DNA of 64,000 nt from Luidia sarsii (GCA_949987565.1 OX465116.1:2577726-2641725), one strand, 5' to 3'; positions 45,600-59,085 are shown, counted from the stretch's first letter. Made by a program: numbers and translations. The notes: generated by a model not told the origin, from the letters alone.

Positions 45600-46115
45600 A
45601 CATTATACACGTGTACATGTACATGTACAATGTACAGTACATGTACATCATTTTTCAAATTTTAACTTTCATTTGTTTTTCCAATTAATTTCTTTTACCT
45701 GTTTCAATGTCTGTTCCAGACTGTTCGGTTCATTTGGAATTTTGTTTTGTATTTGGAATTTTGTTCTAATGCATACATGTACACTGAATGTACACTGGGG
45801 GGATATACACGTAATACTCTAGTCTAATACAAGGAAATGTACACATGTACAGAATCAAGCCCTTAATTATAACCATGTACAATGAACATTACCTTGTACA
45901 TGTATGTACCAGTACATGTACCCGTACAGTACCGGCACATACTGTACTGTACAGTGTGTGTACATGTACATGTATATTGTACAGTGTGTGTACGTGTATA
46001 TGTACATGTACATGTACAGTACATGTACATGATATACATGTACATGTACATGTACATACATGGTATATACATACATGTACATGTACAATGTACATGTATG
46101 TACTGTATGTACACC
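45600..46115. repeat. TACATG-type array region
   Basis: A small cluster at 45605-45650 and a dense array at 45890-46115, including GTACAGTGTGTGTACATGTA repeated at about 45950 and 45980 (tandem ~30-bp unit). Confidence 0.8.
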
Positions 46116-47770
46116 TCTGCATATAGCATAAAGGCTAGCACTGGAAATGATGCCATCTTCTCTCAAGTTTTTGCAACAGGTAAACATCGCTGCAACAAAA
46201 AGTCACCACAGAAAACAAATTCTTCACAGTGGCTGACTTGACAGGGGGACAAATTATCCCACGGACCTCAGACCTGTGCAATGGGTGCCCGGTCACTCCA
46301 ATCCCAATCCATCTCCAGGCACTGCAGTAAGCAAGCAAGCAAGAGAGCAGGCAAACCCACAACTAAAGTCACGCAGGAAAACAACAATCATCACAAGAAG
46401 AAGAAAAAAACATTGTTCTCTGCATAAACACAATTAGAAGGGACTAACACTCTCCCTGGGTAAACCACTTAAGAGTGTGGGGGTAACCAATTCCCTGAGT
46501 ATTTTTCAGCGTCCGGAGCTGCAGAGCAGGAGGGCACAGCACTCATCCCCCTCCGGGAAAAAAACTCTCTCCTTGCCTCACAAAGAAGAGTCCCCTGATA
46601 CACATAGGGATGGGACCCACGTACATGTACACGTACGCCCAGACAAACTCACTATTCAATCCCACTCTCCCTCTCCCTCTCTCTCTCTTTCTCCCTCCCT
46701 TCCTCCCCACACCCCCTTCTCTCTCTCTCTCCCATCCTATCTCTGCATGACAATGTCCAATAAACACTTGATAATGTGCCCTCATGGCCCGGTTTCAACC
46801 CCCAACCGCCCCCAAGAAAACCCAAGGGAGCCCAAATACGATAAAAGAGGGCTGCACTAGTCCCCCCCCCCCCAAAAAAAAAAAAAAAAAAAGAGGGGAG
46901 AGAAGATGAAATAAGATAGAAAAGAGAGCCCTATCCTGAAATCAAAAACCTCCCCTTTCACTTCTCACCCCCCTTCTCCATCAAAGCTCGGCCAAACCTC
47001 GTCCATTTTGCTGGCCAGTGTCAACATTTAAACGTCGTACTCGTTGAACTTCTCACGTTCACCTCGTGTGAGTTTTTCATTCTTTATGTCTCCTTTCTTT
47101 TTCCCTTTTTTTTTTCGGGCGGTGAGGCGAGGGGGGGGGGGTTATTTACACGAGGAGGCCCCCTTTTTACATGTAGTTTAATACACTATGCAGGGCGTGA
47201 ATCTTGGCTAATGCACTTTGTGTAGTCTCGTGCTTTATGGCATACATACATGTACATGTACATGTATATCAAGCAGAAGTTTGATGTGATGGCAGTATTT
47301 TTTTTAGGGGGGGGGGGGGGTGAGTGCGAGGTGTTAGGTTGGGACAGGCAGAAAACCAATCTTTTTGTTGTTGTTCCCCGCTATTTCCAAGGGCAACTCC
47401 CTTCCTCCCTCAGTGAACATCAGTCTGGGAAAGTACATGTACGTATGTATAATGCCTTTCATAAATGGACGGCTTTTCAATCACAGGGATGCATCTGATG
47501 CACACATGTCCACCTACGCAGCCCCAACACCCACTGACAGTGACTCCCAGTCAAATGTGTAATAAGAAATTCAAACCATCAATATCAGTGTGCATTTGAT
47601 GAATCAAAATCATTTGATTTGGTTCTGGTGAGCCTCATGGTGAGATTCTACTCTAATCCTGTTTTCTGCCAAAGGATAACTTGTCTGCCTGTCAACATGT
47701 ACATGTTGTACATGTATGTTTGCTTTTTGTTTTGTGCTTTTAAACACAAGAGATTTTAACAGCAACAAAT
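46116..47770. other. Large-intron block, no gene seen
   Basis: CT-rich tract at 46663-46735, C10-A19 junction at 46861-46892, and T/G junctions at 47108-47140 and 47300-47320. No exon is recognised. Confidence 0.5.
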
Positions 47771-47779
47771 GTGTGGAAT

Positions 47780-48135
47780 CCAGGTACATGTACATGTACA
47801 GTACATACTGTACATGTACATGTACATGTGTAAATACTGTAAATAAAAAATAATTACTAGGACCCAAAGTACTGTCAAACAAAAATGGTGGAAAGGGCTT
47901 GTTGATTAGTGTATCCTTCATATACGTACACATGTACATGTGCATGGACGTATACTGTATTCCGATCTTAAAAAGTTAGAGACCCTTGTGCTTATAAGGG
48001 CCTGCTACATGTACATTGCACATGTACACTGTACATGTACATGTATGTACAGTATGTACATGTACATGTACAGTGTACAACTGTACATGTACATGTGTCC
48101 ATGTACATGTACCTGTACATTATACACATGTATCG
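47780..48135. repeat. TACATG-type clusters
   Basis: Arrays at 47783-47830 and 48005-48130, made of GTACATGTAC with ACTGTACATGT variants. No coding content. Confidence 0.8.
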
Positions 48136-50499
48136 GTACCCCTGGTACATGTAGGCCTTCTTCCTACATGTATGACTGAGAGAGGTCAAGCTACAATCAA
48201 AATACATGTATCGGGTCCTTTGACCTTTCTCTTTTTTAAATTTCGTGACATGTGCTGCAATGATAGGCCAGCATGCCTTATTCAAAGAGTATGTGATGAA
48301 TGTACATTACTGTACATTGCTTTAGCGTTACACCCACTGCTGTACAATGGGTGTGGATTGGTTCAGGAGGAAATGAACCAGATTTGAGCAATTTCAGCCC
48401 CGGGATAAGCTTTGAGGAAGTAGAGTCACTCCATTAGGCGTTTCAAATGCGGGGGAGGAGGGAGGTATAGGGGCAGGCTGGCATTTTATATTTGGAACGA
48501 GGATCGGGAAACTACAGAATAATACATTTGGTTTCAGGATAAAACCCACTTCGGGAAAAAGAGTCAACATGAATGTCATTCTGTGAAAGCATGTTCCATG
48601 GTCGAGGAAAAACTTCTGGGGAAGCCCCATGGAAGTGAGAAAGAGAATTGCTGTCCAAAACAAGTTGAAAATGGACTTTCATAACGAAAGAAGTATGTGG
48701 ACGAGAAGGGGTTTTTTACTGTTAGTTTTGAAATGGGTGAATATCAGCGTCTATGATTGATGACACTGAAAAATTTCAAAACAAACACAGCATTTAGTAA
48801 ACACTGACTGGGACGTTTTCTAAACACAATTTGATTTCAGCAATGGAAATTTGATCAGACTGGGATTTGAACCTGTAATATCTAGTTTTAATGTTTGTTT
48901 CTAAAGAGTGCCCTTGGCGTTTGCATGTACATGTAGGCCTACATGTACACTGTACATCAAACTAGAGGTCCAGTTCAGTCATTTTTTTTTTTAATTCACA
49001 AGATACCGGTATTTTCCGAGAATTGAGTTTACTTCGTGAAGGTCAGTGGTCTTTTGCTAGATACTGTACAGTAAGCACATTACCGGTACATCATATACAT
49101 GTATGTACATGTACATGTACATGTGTACATTATATGTACATGTACATAGTTAACAACATGATACAGGTGCATAGAGTACACACCACACATACTGTACATG
49201 TACATGTACAATGTACAGGTACACACACGTATGTATACATGTACATGTATATGTACATGTACATTTGGCACATTCTCTTCTAAGAAGACTACATCAGGAA
49301 CTTTACCCACTGTACCAGAAGAGAACTCATTCACATTTTCACATTCTGTTTCTGAGGGATAGAGTCGATAGACATTTCCATTTCAGTATCGTGTTACTGG
49401 GTATTGTAAATACATGTACAAGGGTGGACACAAAAGCCCAAGAGAAGCTCTGGCCAGGAACTGCGTAAGGACTCAAAAATGGGGAGGAAGGGGGGGGGGA
49501 GAAATTCATGGAAATCCGTAGGGTGTGCGATTGCTGGTGGCTGTGTTACCACCGGTGCATATTTATGTACATGATCTACAGTACTGTACATGTACACTGT
49601 ATGTTCTCCAAGGCATTCTGGGACTGTCAGGTTATACCCCAATCTACGCGTGCAAATACACATCGCAGAATCTGATTGCTTCCGATCTTCGGAGAAAGGG
49701 GAGCATCGACCAAAAGAGAGACGGAGCAACTGTTGATTAATGTACACATGTACAGTACATGTGCGGTACATGTACATGTGCATGCACATGTACTTCTGAG
49801 AGACAACAGAGATACATGTACACACTGAAATTGGTCGTCATGCAAAATGCACAGGGTACCGGACTGTGACACAGCTGTACACATTGTCATCACCATCGTC
49901 AGCATTTTCAGCTTTCCTCACTCCACCACATGACAGAAGTCTCAGCATGAGTATGCCACAACTGTGTACTCCTAGCCTTCCTGAACTAATTCCCTGTCCC
50001 CTCACTATAACTACGGTATCAAGCTTACATGTACAGTATCTCTCCATCTTATACTCTGTCTTTTCCAATTTATGGCTGTACACAAACAGTACAAGTACAG
50101 CACATGTACATGTACATATACAAATGTACAGAGAGAAATATATACAGTGTGTAACATTCTGTCAGAGATGTACATGTAAAGACAATTTGATGCATCACAT
50201 AGCACTCACAGAATATTGGTTTGACTTGTTTTGCTCAGAACGTCATTGCTCTGACCTCGATCACAATATGTATTCTCAAGAGTCTAAATGCACTTGTATG
50301 CATGTACATGTACAGTGGCTTCCACATGCAGAATTAGCTATAATTTAACTCCTCTCCGTCCGTTTGGTCCCAAGCATGATGCACAGGAGGCAGGACTATG
50401 GAAAGGCACAAAGGCCCCTCAATAAAGATGCCCCCCCCCTTACCCATCCCACCCTAACCCCACACCCTTGTCAGAAGAATCATTAAATCCCACCCAATC
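48136..50499. other. Large-intron block with TACATG clusters
   Basis: Arrays at 49085-49265 and 49740-49795. 48390-48900 is ordinary non-coding sequence with an 89-codon minus-strand frame that I do not recognise. No gene is called. Confidence 0.5.
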
Positions 50500-50830
50500 G
50501 ATGAGCTGTGACCTCCGACTGACCCGCCCGTCGACACAAATCCTCCGGCTGTGTTGCCGCGGCAACCCCCGGCGTGGCGTCACGGCCACGGCGCGGTAAC
50601 GTCAAAGGGGGGATCCTCTGTCAATGGAGACAGAGGGAGGGAGAGGGGACGCGCTGGAGAGACATGACATGCACGCCGCCAGGACTGCTCGTCTGCGTCT
50701 GGCTTCTGACATTAGCAGTGGGGTATGGGGAGTAAGTTGCCAGATTTACGACGCGGACGTGCATCCGTGGTCTTACGTACACGGGTAAAGTCAACACGCA
50801 CAGTCCGTAAAACACAAGCCATGCGTAATA
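50500..50830. promoter_or_regulatory. CpG-rich block with perfect X-box palindrome
   Basis: GTTGCCGCGGCAAC at 50553-50566 is a perfect 14-bp palindrome fitting the RFX X-box except for CG at the centre. It is embedded in CpG-dense sequence (GGCGTGGCGTCACGGCCACG), and TGGCGTCACG resembles a CRE-like site. The block is free of TACATG words. It could be an intronic enhancer or alternative promoter; this is inferred from composition and motifs. Confidence 0.45.
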
Positions 50831-51650
50831 GTCTGGCAGGTACAAATGAGCTCCGCAGTAAGTTCCATCTGGTCACCATCCTTTAGCAATACTCATCCTG
50901 TGTAGTTTTAGACCCATTACCTATCCACCCACCTACATGTACAAGTACATTGCCATCAATAACGCCCACAATGTGGTAGGCATTGTACATGCAGATGCCT
51001 TGTCGCCCACAAACGGTCTTGTCAGGCTCGAACCACATTCACAATCATTATTGATATCAATGGACAACCAAAGAAGTCCAACAACATTGCATGCACTGGC
51101 TGAAAAATCATGTTTGTTTTTCCCATTTTCTTTTTGCCAACACTTCAGCTCATAAAGGTTGTTTTTTTAATGAGTCTATCGCTAATTTCTCACCATTGCT
51201 GGTGAATTTGACACTACACTGCCCCAAATTTCTCATTAAGACATTTGCGGAGGAGTGAAAGCCAGGGTTGACGGACAATAAATAATCCCACGACCTACTG
51301 TACGCGCACATGAATACATTGTTCATTGTACACCATCTGTGTATATCAAGTGGGCCCCACAAACCCTTTCTCTACAATGTGTGCATCTTTTTCATTCTTT
51401 TTTTGAACAGAGACATCTGGCTGAGGGTGGGTTAACTGGGGTTGCAATGAAACAGACATTCTGGCCGCTACTGTGAATGCAATTGTAATGCTTAGTGTAT
51501 AGAGTGGCCGGAGCCCACACATCTCTCCCCATCCCCCATCCCCTTCAAACACCCACATGCACTCCCCACAATCAGCAATTGGCAAGTTGCCATGGCTTAC
51601 ATGCATGTCTTCCCAGGGGGAGGGGGACACATGAAATTAGTCAGGGTGGT
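50831..51650. other. Large-intron block, no gene seen
   Basis: Non-coding sequence with one weak X-box half (AGTTGCCATGGCT near 51585). No gene is recognised. Confidence 0.5.
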
Positions 51651-51654
51651 TTTT

Positions 51655-51850
51655 TTTTTCGCAGTGGCTGTTGTTACGGCAGTCATCCGTGTGGTTCCCT
51701 GACTTGATTGTATTTCGTCAGCATTGCATGCTGGTTGAACCAGTCTATTAGCTGATAGTCTGGTTCCAAGAGCTAAACATCCTGACGAATCCTGTTAAGT
51801 CGGGGAACCACACGGACAACTGCCGTAACAACAGCCACTGCGGGTTTTTT
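51655..51850. mobile_element. MITE-like element with ~50-bp inverted repeats
   Basis: GCAGTGGCTGTTGTTACGGC at about 51661 pairs with GCCGTAACAACAGCCACTGC at about 51824. Pairing continues inward through GTGTGGTTCCC / GGGAACCACAC to GACTT / AAGTC. The interior (about 85 bp) holds a smaller inverse pair, TGGTTGAACCAG. Poly(T) lies outside both ends. No coding capacity. Confidence 0.75.
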
Positions 51851-53358
51851 TTTACCCTGCAACCAACTTGGTCAAGTTGCCACGGTCACAATTTGTTTGA
51901 GTAAACTATTCGGCAAATTCTGGTTTGGAGAAAGGTACTGCTAAGAGTAAGATTGAATGTGTCAGGCACCCTAAAATGTGTGGAATTTGGCAATGTTTCA
52001 GACAAACCTCGCCCCCCAGAAAAAGAAAGAAAAAAAAACCCAGGTGATCTTCTTGTCAAGTTTTCATTGAAGCTGAAGATTCTCTGCAGATCCATTGAAA
52101 CAGAATAATTAATAAAGAAAGGTCCTTTTTGGATTGAACATCAGACCTACATTTTCTAACTAGTTTTACATTTCATTCATTTCAGTCGGTAAGCAGTTCA
52201 GACATTTTTTTTCTCTTCTCTTGACTGATGATTGTACAGGAAAAAGCTGCATCCACTTACATTAGTCTGATCCCCAAACTATTGTAGATACATACAGTAG
52301 TTGTTGTTTCAAAGATGGTTCATTATTGGATAAGACCACATGAGCGGGTTCTCATCAATCCAAATTCCAAAGGCTATTTTCCATTTTCCAATAAACATTT
52401 AAAAGAGCAACAGCAGCAACTCCAACGTCTTTTAACAAAATGATATCTTAAAATTGCCCACTCAATCTTCCATTCCTTTATTTCTTTGACAATGTTGTAT
52501 GGTGAAAATAGCCTTTAGGGTCCATCCGTGGGACAACTGAAATTAATCAATGAGAAATGAACGAATTTCAATAGAATTGTGGGAGCACAAGTCAGAAGCA
52601 TAAAATCATTATTATTCATTAACTGCTGTACTCAAGGGATCTCTCCGGCAAAGACTTGTTGACAATTTGGGAAGGCTGCCATCTACGGTACTACCGGTAA
52701 GAGCACCATAAGTACACAAAATCAGAGGTCTAAGGTTCAAGTCCTGGTTCAGTCAAAGTTTTCTTTGCCACTTTTTAACAAATTTATTACCTTTTATTTC
52801 AATTTGTGTAGATCCCTTTTTCATTTACATGTACGGTACCGAAATTGAAACATTGTATTTTATCAATTTAATTTTTTTTATAATTTTTTTTTTTTTGCTG
52901 TAAATTTTCAACACCCGGCATTGACAAAGGTTTACAGTTTAAGAAGTACTGTATTTCAAGGAGAAAAGCCAAATTTTGCGAGCAAATTGGTGAAATTAAT
53001 TTCACCAGCCACACAAAGGTACATGTACAGTATGTACGGTTACATGTACATGCTGTAGAGTACCGGTATATGGTGACTTGGCTGTATTCGCATACATATG
53101 TATGTGTAATATGTACGTAGGAGCTCTCTGCTTATTGGCAATACAGGTCCAAATCAGCTGGGCTTATTGCGCCTCAAATCCAGGCCCAAAGCTTTTGAGC
53201 TCACCCTCCTCCTTCCTGTTGACCAGAATCTTGCCGGGGAGACAGGGCAGTGGCCCAAGAAACTCTGAGCCAGGTTCGGACATGACCTGCAAGTCTGTCC
53301 CTGCCTTGTCAATGTCACTGCCCTTATTTACAAACTCAAGACATCCAGGTCTCCTGGT

Positions 53359-53390
<32 letters not shown>

Positions 53391-55585
53391 GGGGGGGGGG
53401 GGGTTTGAGTGAACTGTTGCACCTGTCTGGGCGATGCTGTTGATGGATTGTAGGGGGGGGGGGAGAGATAGAGCTGGTTACAGCCACTTAGAGGGAAAGG
53501 GCACAAAACTATCGGGTACATTACCAGTGGCCAGACTACAGTAATGTAGAGCCGAGAGGTCATAACAATCAGTCCTTATAGGCTTTGTACATACATGTAC
53601 ATGTACTGTACAGTATTGGTACATGTTCATTATACAGTGTACAGTGTACAGTGCTCCAGTCTTGTTTTATGGCTGGCTGTAGTCTGTTACAACTGATGCA
53701 GCAAACACCTGTGTCCCTACTGCCACCTCCATTGCTGCTTGGAGGACAAAGAGGTCAACGCCCTGCAGGTCACGCGCCAGGGTCGGCCCTCCGCGCATTG
53801 GAGGGGACCACTGCCCTGCATAGAGTTTCCGTTCTACTTCTGAGGGATGGAGATTCACCGCAGTGTTCTAAGGGATGGAGATGGCAGGAAAGAGGGTCTT
53901 CACTGTGTGTCTGGGTGTGCATGGCACACATTATTGCTGATGGTTCTGAAGAATGGAAACAGAGAAGCCGTGGAACGATCAGATTCCACGGCAGGGAAGA
54001 AAGCTACCCGTACACATAGCACATACATGTAGGCTGCAATTTCTTGAGGAGACATTGTAGAGTGTACATTGTACATGGAGAGTGAGTGGTTGTCATGACC
54101 CCCTTAGGGAATATTGGTTTTCTCTAGTGCAGTCACAGCCTTTTGTGATCATTGATTTCAACAGACAAAAACCTGAAATAAGATTACATGTACATGTACA
54201 TCAATCTACTGGTCATCTCAAAATCTGTTTCCATTTCCATATAACATGCATTTGTCTCTCTCTCTTTAATTTTTTTTGTTTGTTTTTTTAATTAAAAAAT
54301 GATTCAGGAGCCAGTATTAAATCTGCAAATGGTAGTAACCATTGATCGATTCTACACCTTTGAGAAAGGTCACACTTGGGTCATTTCGATTTACTGCTTT
54401 AACTTACACTGTAGTCATGGTACAGTACATGTAGTTATGTGATAAAGGGTTCATGTGTAGATGTGCCTAGGCAATAGGCACCTCAGTGTATCAATCGCTT
54501 TGCCCTTTCGAGTTTTCAGACAACAGTCTGACTGACATTTGTCCATCATCAGAATCTGTGTCTCGCATTTTCTCCAACAATCTCTCCGATACGAGAGATG
54601 TCAACACGATCCTTTGCTGAATGCTGAATGAACATTCAGTTGTTGTGCAAGAATCGGCAGGCAAACAGTGTGCACAGCAAGCGGCTGGCATTCATAGGCT
54701 CTTTAGTAATTTTGGCAGCGGCGCTAACTGAACTGACTGACAGTCCACTCGAGTCGGGACAAAAGGGCAGGCAGCTCGTTGACAGAGCTCTGGGAAGTCC
54801 CAGACGGTCGGCTGAGGGGCGAGGAGAAGGGAGAGGGAGAGAGCCAGAGAGGGTTTGGGGGAGAGTGGTGGAGAAGGCCGATGCTCAGCTGGGAGAAAGC
54901 AGGCGAAGATTACAAGTCGTGTCTGACGCTGCGACAAATAACGCAGAGCGTCAAATAACGCCGAGCGTCAGTTTAAAAGACATCTTTAGCCCTGACAAGG
55001 GAGTGGGATTGGGGGATCAAGCTACAGCACTCAGCCACACAGACCGTCTGGCCATTTAAAGACCCATTCCCATTGTTTGCTGTGGACAAGGTGTAGATAC
55101 ATGTATGTACATGTGTACATGTAAAACAGGGGTCGAATTTCATGGGATAAAAAAAGTACTGGACAACATGTCTTGTCACTGAAGAAACTTTATTACTAGA
55201 CATACCGGTATGCTCTTAACAACATGTTCGGTGCTTTGCAAGTTGTATGTACTGTACATGTACATGTACACAATGCATGTGCATTTAACCAAGTGGGGTA
55301 TACCCGGTATATGGCATTACGGGCACAGAGCTTTATTTTGATTCAGCAAGGCAAATACAGTACATGTACATGTACATGTACATGTACATGTATGTACTTC
55401 AGCAAGAGCTGGTACAGTGTATCTCAACATTTTGGGTAGTGTGTACTGTGCCTGTTGTCAGGAGACTATGCTGGGACTTGAACCCAAGACCTCTGGTTTA
55501 TTAATGGACATTGTACATGTACACAATGTAGATCATAGATAAATAGTCAACTACAGTACTGTACAGGTACATGTATATATGTACA
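51851..55585. other. Large-intron block, no gene seen
   Basis: Family A scrap near 52120-52210, T24-G13 junction at 53360-53403, possible SINE B-box words near 52735 and (reverse) 55475, and TACATG clusters at 53030, 53590, 55255 and 55365-55392. A GC-richer stretch at 54660-54970 carries a 143-codon plus-strand frame without recognisable motif. No gene is called. Confidence 0.45.
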
Positions 55586-55587
55586 GT

Positions 55588-55765
55588 ATAGTGGAACGTC
55601 GCTATACTGTATATGAACATCCCGGAATCCATGAAAATGGGTCGGTATAGCGGTCGTTCGTTATAGCAGTTGTGGCCGCATACCCATGGACATAAAATCG
55701 GGAGCCAAAGGGCATGTTCGTTATACCCAAATGTTCGGTATATTGGTGTTTGTTATAAATGTTGT
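55588..55765. mobile_element. MITE-like family D copy
   Basis: AGTGGAACGTCGCTATACTG, then TATAGCGGTCGTTCGTTATA, then GGGAGCCAAAGGGCATGTTC. It is the counterpart of 23285-23512 in inverse orientation. The right terminus is worn. Confidence 0.7.
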
Positions 55766-58265
55766 ACATTTACACTGCATCGGTCATCTTTCTGACATTT
55801 TGTGACTCAAACCACACCAAATGGTGACAGAACGTGGCCTTTAACTGTTCACAAGCAAAGCAAGATCAGAATGTGGCTGAACTTCTTCCCACCCTGACCC
55901 AACACCTTCCAAGATTTCTCGTCCCATTTCCTTTCTTCGTGGAAAATGTCAACCGCCCCCCACCCCAACGGCCAACACACACACACACTACAAAAACAGG
56001 CGGTGTGATTTTTCCAATGAAAACTTAAAGCAGTGCGTGGGTGTCCCTATACTTGTCTCTGCACAACACGTCTATCACAACCGCATACAGTGAGACTGCC
56101 CTGCCTGAATTTCACTGTGTACAACAGTATGTATTCAAGTACATGTACCATGTACATACATGTACATGTACATGTAAATGTACCGGTATATAAGCTTAGA
56201 GGATGACAAAAAAGCTCCCCCGACCTGTCTTTCAATTCAAGGGGGATCTTGCAAAACAAAGATGCTGTCAGTGGTGTGTATAAGACATGCCTGGCAAACA
56301 GTGAGAGACATCGTGCTTAGCACACGGGCCATCACCAGACACACAGATCTAGCCTGAGACAAAGAGGGCAATGAACTGCGGTGATTAACCAGTGAGGAGA
56401 GCGGGAGGATCACAAAACACGTTGAGGGCGCCCTATTAATTAAGAGGATCGACCGAACATGCCAAAAGCCAATGAACATGACCAACGATCATTTCAACAA
56501 GCAGTCCCATGTACATTTACATGATGGATAAGCGCCCCTGGGATTGTACACGTATGTAACCTGGTGAGCCAACATTTTTCATCATGAATTTTTTTTTTTT
56601 TTGGCATTACAGCTGCGAGCCTTAGGGATTTCGACAGCTCAAATTGCCATCAAGTTACACCCCCCCCCAAAAAAAAAAAAAAAAATCTTACATTTTTTCC
56701 TGAGATTTTATGGCAATGATGATCATGACACACACTCAACTGAAATAATGGAGTAATCCTCTTTCTCTGTAATTTTCTTCTTTGTTTCAGCCAGGATTTA
56801 TTTTATTTCAAAGCATCCAAGATGTCGGAAACCTTTCTTTTTACAGTCCCTGCAATATGTTTCAGCCAAAAATCATGCCTGAAAACAATTGTGTTACAAT
56901 TGATTTTTGTCTTCTCTTTTTCTCTTGTACAGTGTAGGGCCTATTCTTTTTCTCTGTCTCTCTTTTATTTGGCATCAGCTGTCAGGGCCATGGAGGCATG
57001 CTCAGTTACGTGGTCAGCAAATTTGTTTCTGATCTCTTTTTTTTTTTGGGGGGGGCCACATTTTTGTACAGAAAGGAAAAAAAAACGCATTCATTCCAGC
57101 ATTCAAAATGAGATTGATGAAAAAAATATTAAATACTGTAGAAGTTGTTTAACGACTCATGACGTGCATACACACCACTACATGTACCGGTACAGTAAGT
57201 GGAATGGTACGTACCGGTAGCAACATTTTGGCTGTGATCTGCTGACATTTAGATTAAGTCTCTCAGCTCTCTCTACTACCACAGCCTTTTACATGTATAT
57301 CAAGCTGACAAAGACACAAAGGCTAGCAGATTGCAGCCAAAATGTTACTACTAAGGAAAAACAATATGTCCATCACAATGGATCGTACAAACCACAGAGG
57401 CAACGTGGTATATACATGTACAGTAATAGAGTGGAACATTGATAAGACTGCAACGGAAAAGTGTTTTTGTATGACTCTGTTTTCAATTTCTGCCTATGAG
57501 TAAAGTCTGACTACTGAATTTTTGAAATCTTGAAATGGATTTCTTTGTTGACTTAACAGAATTTCCCATTACCAAATTCAATTATGATTTCTTTCATACA
57601 TGCACATACATGCACATGTACATGTGCATGTACTATGAAAATATGAAGGTTGCTCATGTGCCGAGCCATACACTTAGTTTTAAGGGGAGAATGTACATTG
57701 AATTAGCAACATAAAAAAAGGGAGGGCAGTTTCTACTCCAGTAGTTGAGTAATTTTGAAGGGGTAGGGAGAGGGGGCAGACGCTGAGGCCTAAATATTCT
57801 CCCATGGGGGTAGAGGAGGAAGGTCCTGGGTCCAAGGGCATGGGTGCGCCTTTGGGGAAGGGAAACCAGACAGGACATGGTGCTAGATTTGGGCATGGGG
57901 GAGGAGGGTACAGAAGGGTACAGTGTACATGTACATTTATGCATCTAGGTCACCATCACTTAAGGTCGGTAAAATACCAGTACTAGAAATAAGATTCTAT
58001 TTATATCAAGGGTCAGGAATACATACATGTAGGTTGTATGACCTTATGAAAAATGTTGCATTGATGGTTGGAATTTTTACCTTTTCATTTTTCATTTCAT
58101 TTATCCAGCACTGCCCGGGCCTCCAAAACTCCACGTACATGTACATGAAGCATCTGCCATGTTTGTTTTCTGGAGAAGAGGGCCATGGGATGGATATGTA
58201 TGGTGATTAGGGAGTAATAGGGGAGCAGACTGCCACCTGTTGTCTGTGCATGTGATGTACATGTA
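55766..58265. other. Large-intron block, no gene seen
   Basis: C10-A18 junction at 56658-56687, T11-G8 junction at 57038-57055, and an inverted pair (AGCAACATTTTGGCTGTGAT near 57219; TTGCAGCCAAAATGTTACTA near 57331). No exon is recognised. Confidence 0.45.
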
Positions 58266-58269
58266 CATG

Positions 58270-59085
58270 TACAGTATGTTTGTCTGACTGTCTACTTGGT
58301 ACAATGTACTTGCCTACATGTATGTCTGCTGACTGTCTTCTTGGTACTTGCCTATCTGTCTGTCTGTATGTCTGTCTGCTCGACTGTCTACTTGGTACAG
58401 TACATGTACTTGCCTATCTGTGTCTGTCTGTCTGTCTGTCTTTACATGTATGTCTGCTCGACTGTCTACTTGGTACAGTATATGTACATGTACTTGCCTA
58501 TCTGTCTGTCTGTCAGTATGTCTGCCCGACTGTCTACTTGGTACAGTACCGTACATGTACGTACTTGCCTATCTGTCTGTATGCCTGCCCGACTGTCTAC
58601 TTGGTACATGTACATGTACTTGCCTATCTGTCTGTCTGTATGCCTGCCCGACTGTCTACTTGGTACATGTACTTGCCTACATGTATGTCTGCCTGACTGT
58701 CTTCTTGGCACTTGCCTATCTGTCTGTCTGTATGTCTGCCTTTACTTGGTACATGTACCATACTTACCTACACTGTACATGTGTCTGTCTGTCTGTATGT
58801 CTGCCTGACCGTCTACTGGGTACTTGCCTACATGTACATGTGTCTGCTTGACTGTCTAATTGGTACCATAATTGCCTATCTGTCTGTCTGTATACCGTCT
58901 GCCTGACTGTCTACTTGGCACCATAATTGCCTATCTGTCTGTCTACATACTGTCTGCATGTCTGTCTACATGGTACTTGACTAATATCATTCTGTCTGTA
59001 TGTCTGCCTGAATGTCTACTTGCCTATCTGTCTGTCTGTCTATATGTCTGTCTGACTGTCTACTTGCCTATCTGTGTTCCTTAGG
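58270..59085 (+). repeat. TGTC-based minisatellite with ~55-100-bp higher-order unit
   Basis: About ten copies of the block GACTGTCTACTTGGTAC - spacer with TACATGTAC - TTGCCTATCTGTCTGTCTGT - ATGTCTGCC. GTCTACTTGG recurs at about 58289, 58386, 58463, 58530, 58602, 58658 and 58908. Units vary in the number of TGTC tetramers and in the TACATG spacer. Long Cys/Leu/Val/Ser frames are repeat artefacts. Confidence 0.9.

Noticed and set aside
48394..48663. 89-codon minus-strand frame that looked like a retroelement fragment
   Set aside because: No reverse-transcriptase or integrase motif could be identified.
50621..50845. 74-codon minus-strand hydrophobic frame in the CpG block
   Set aside because: No motif or splice support; composition effects are enough to explain it.
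54628..55059. 143-codon plus-strand frame
   Set aside because: Charged low-complexity composition, no recognised domain, no upstream or downstream exon.
58270..59085. Possible CRISPR-like repeat/spacer array
   Set aside because: The unit and its spacer vary in length, are built of TGTC tetramers, and lie in an animal intron; there are no cas genes.
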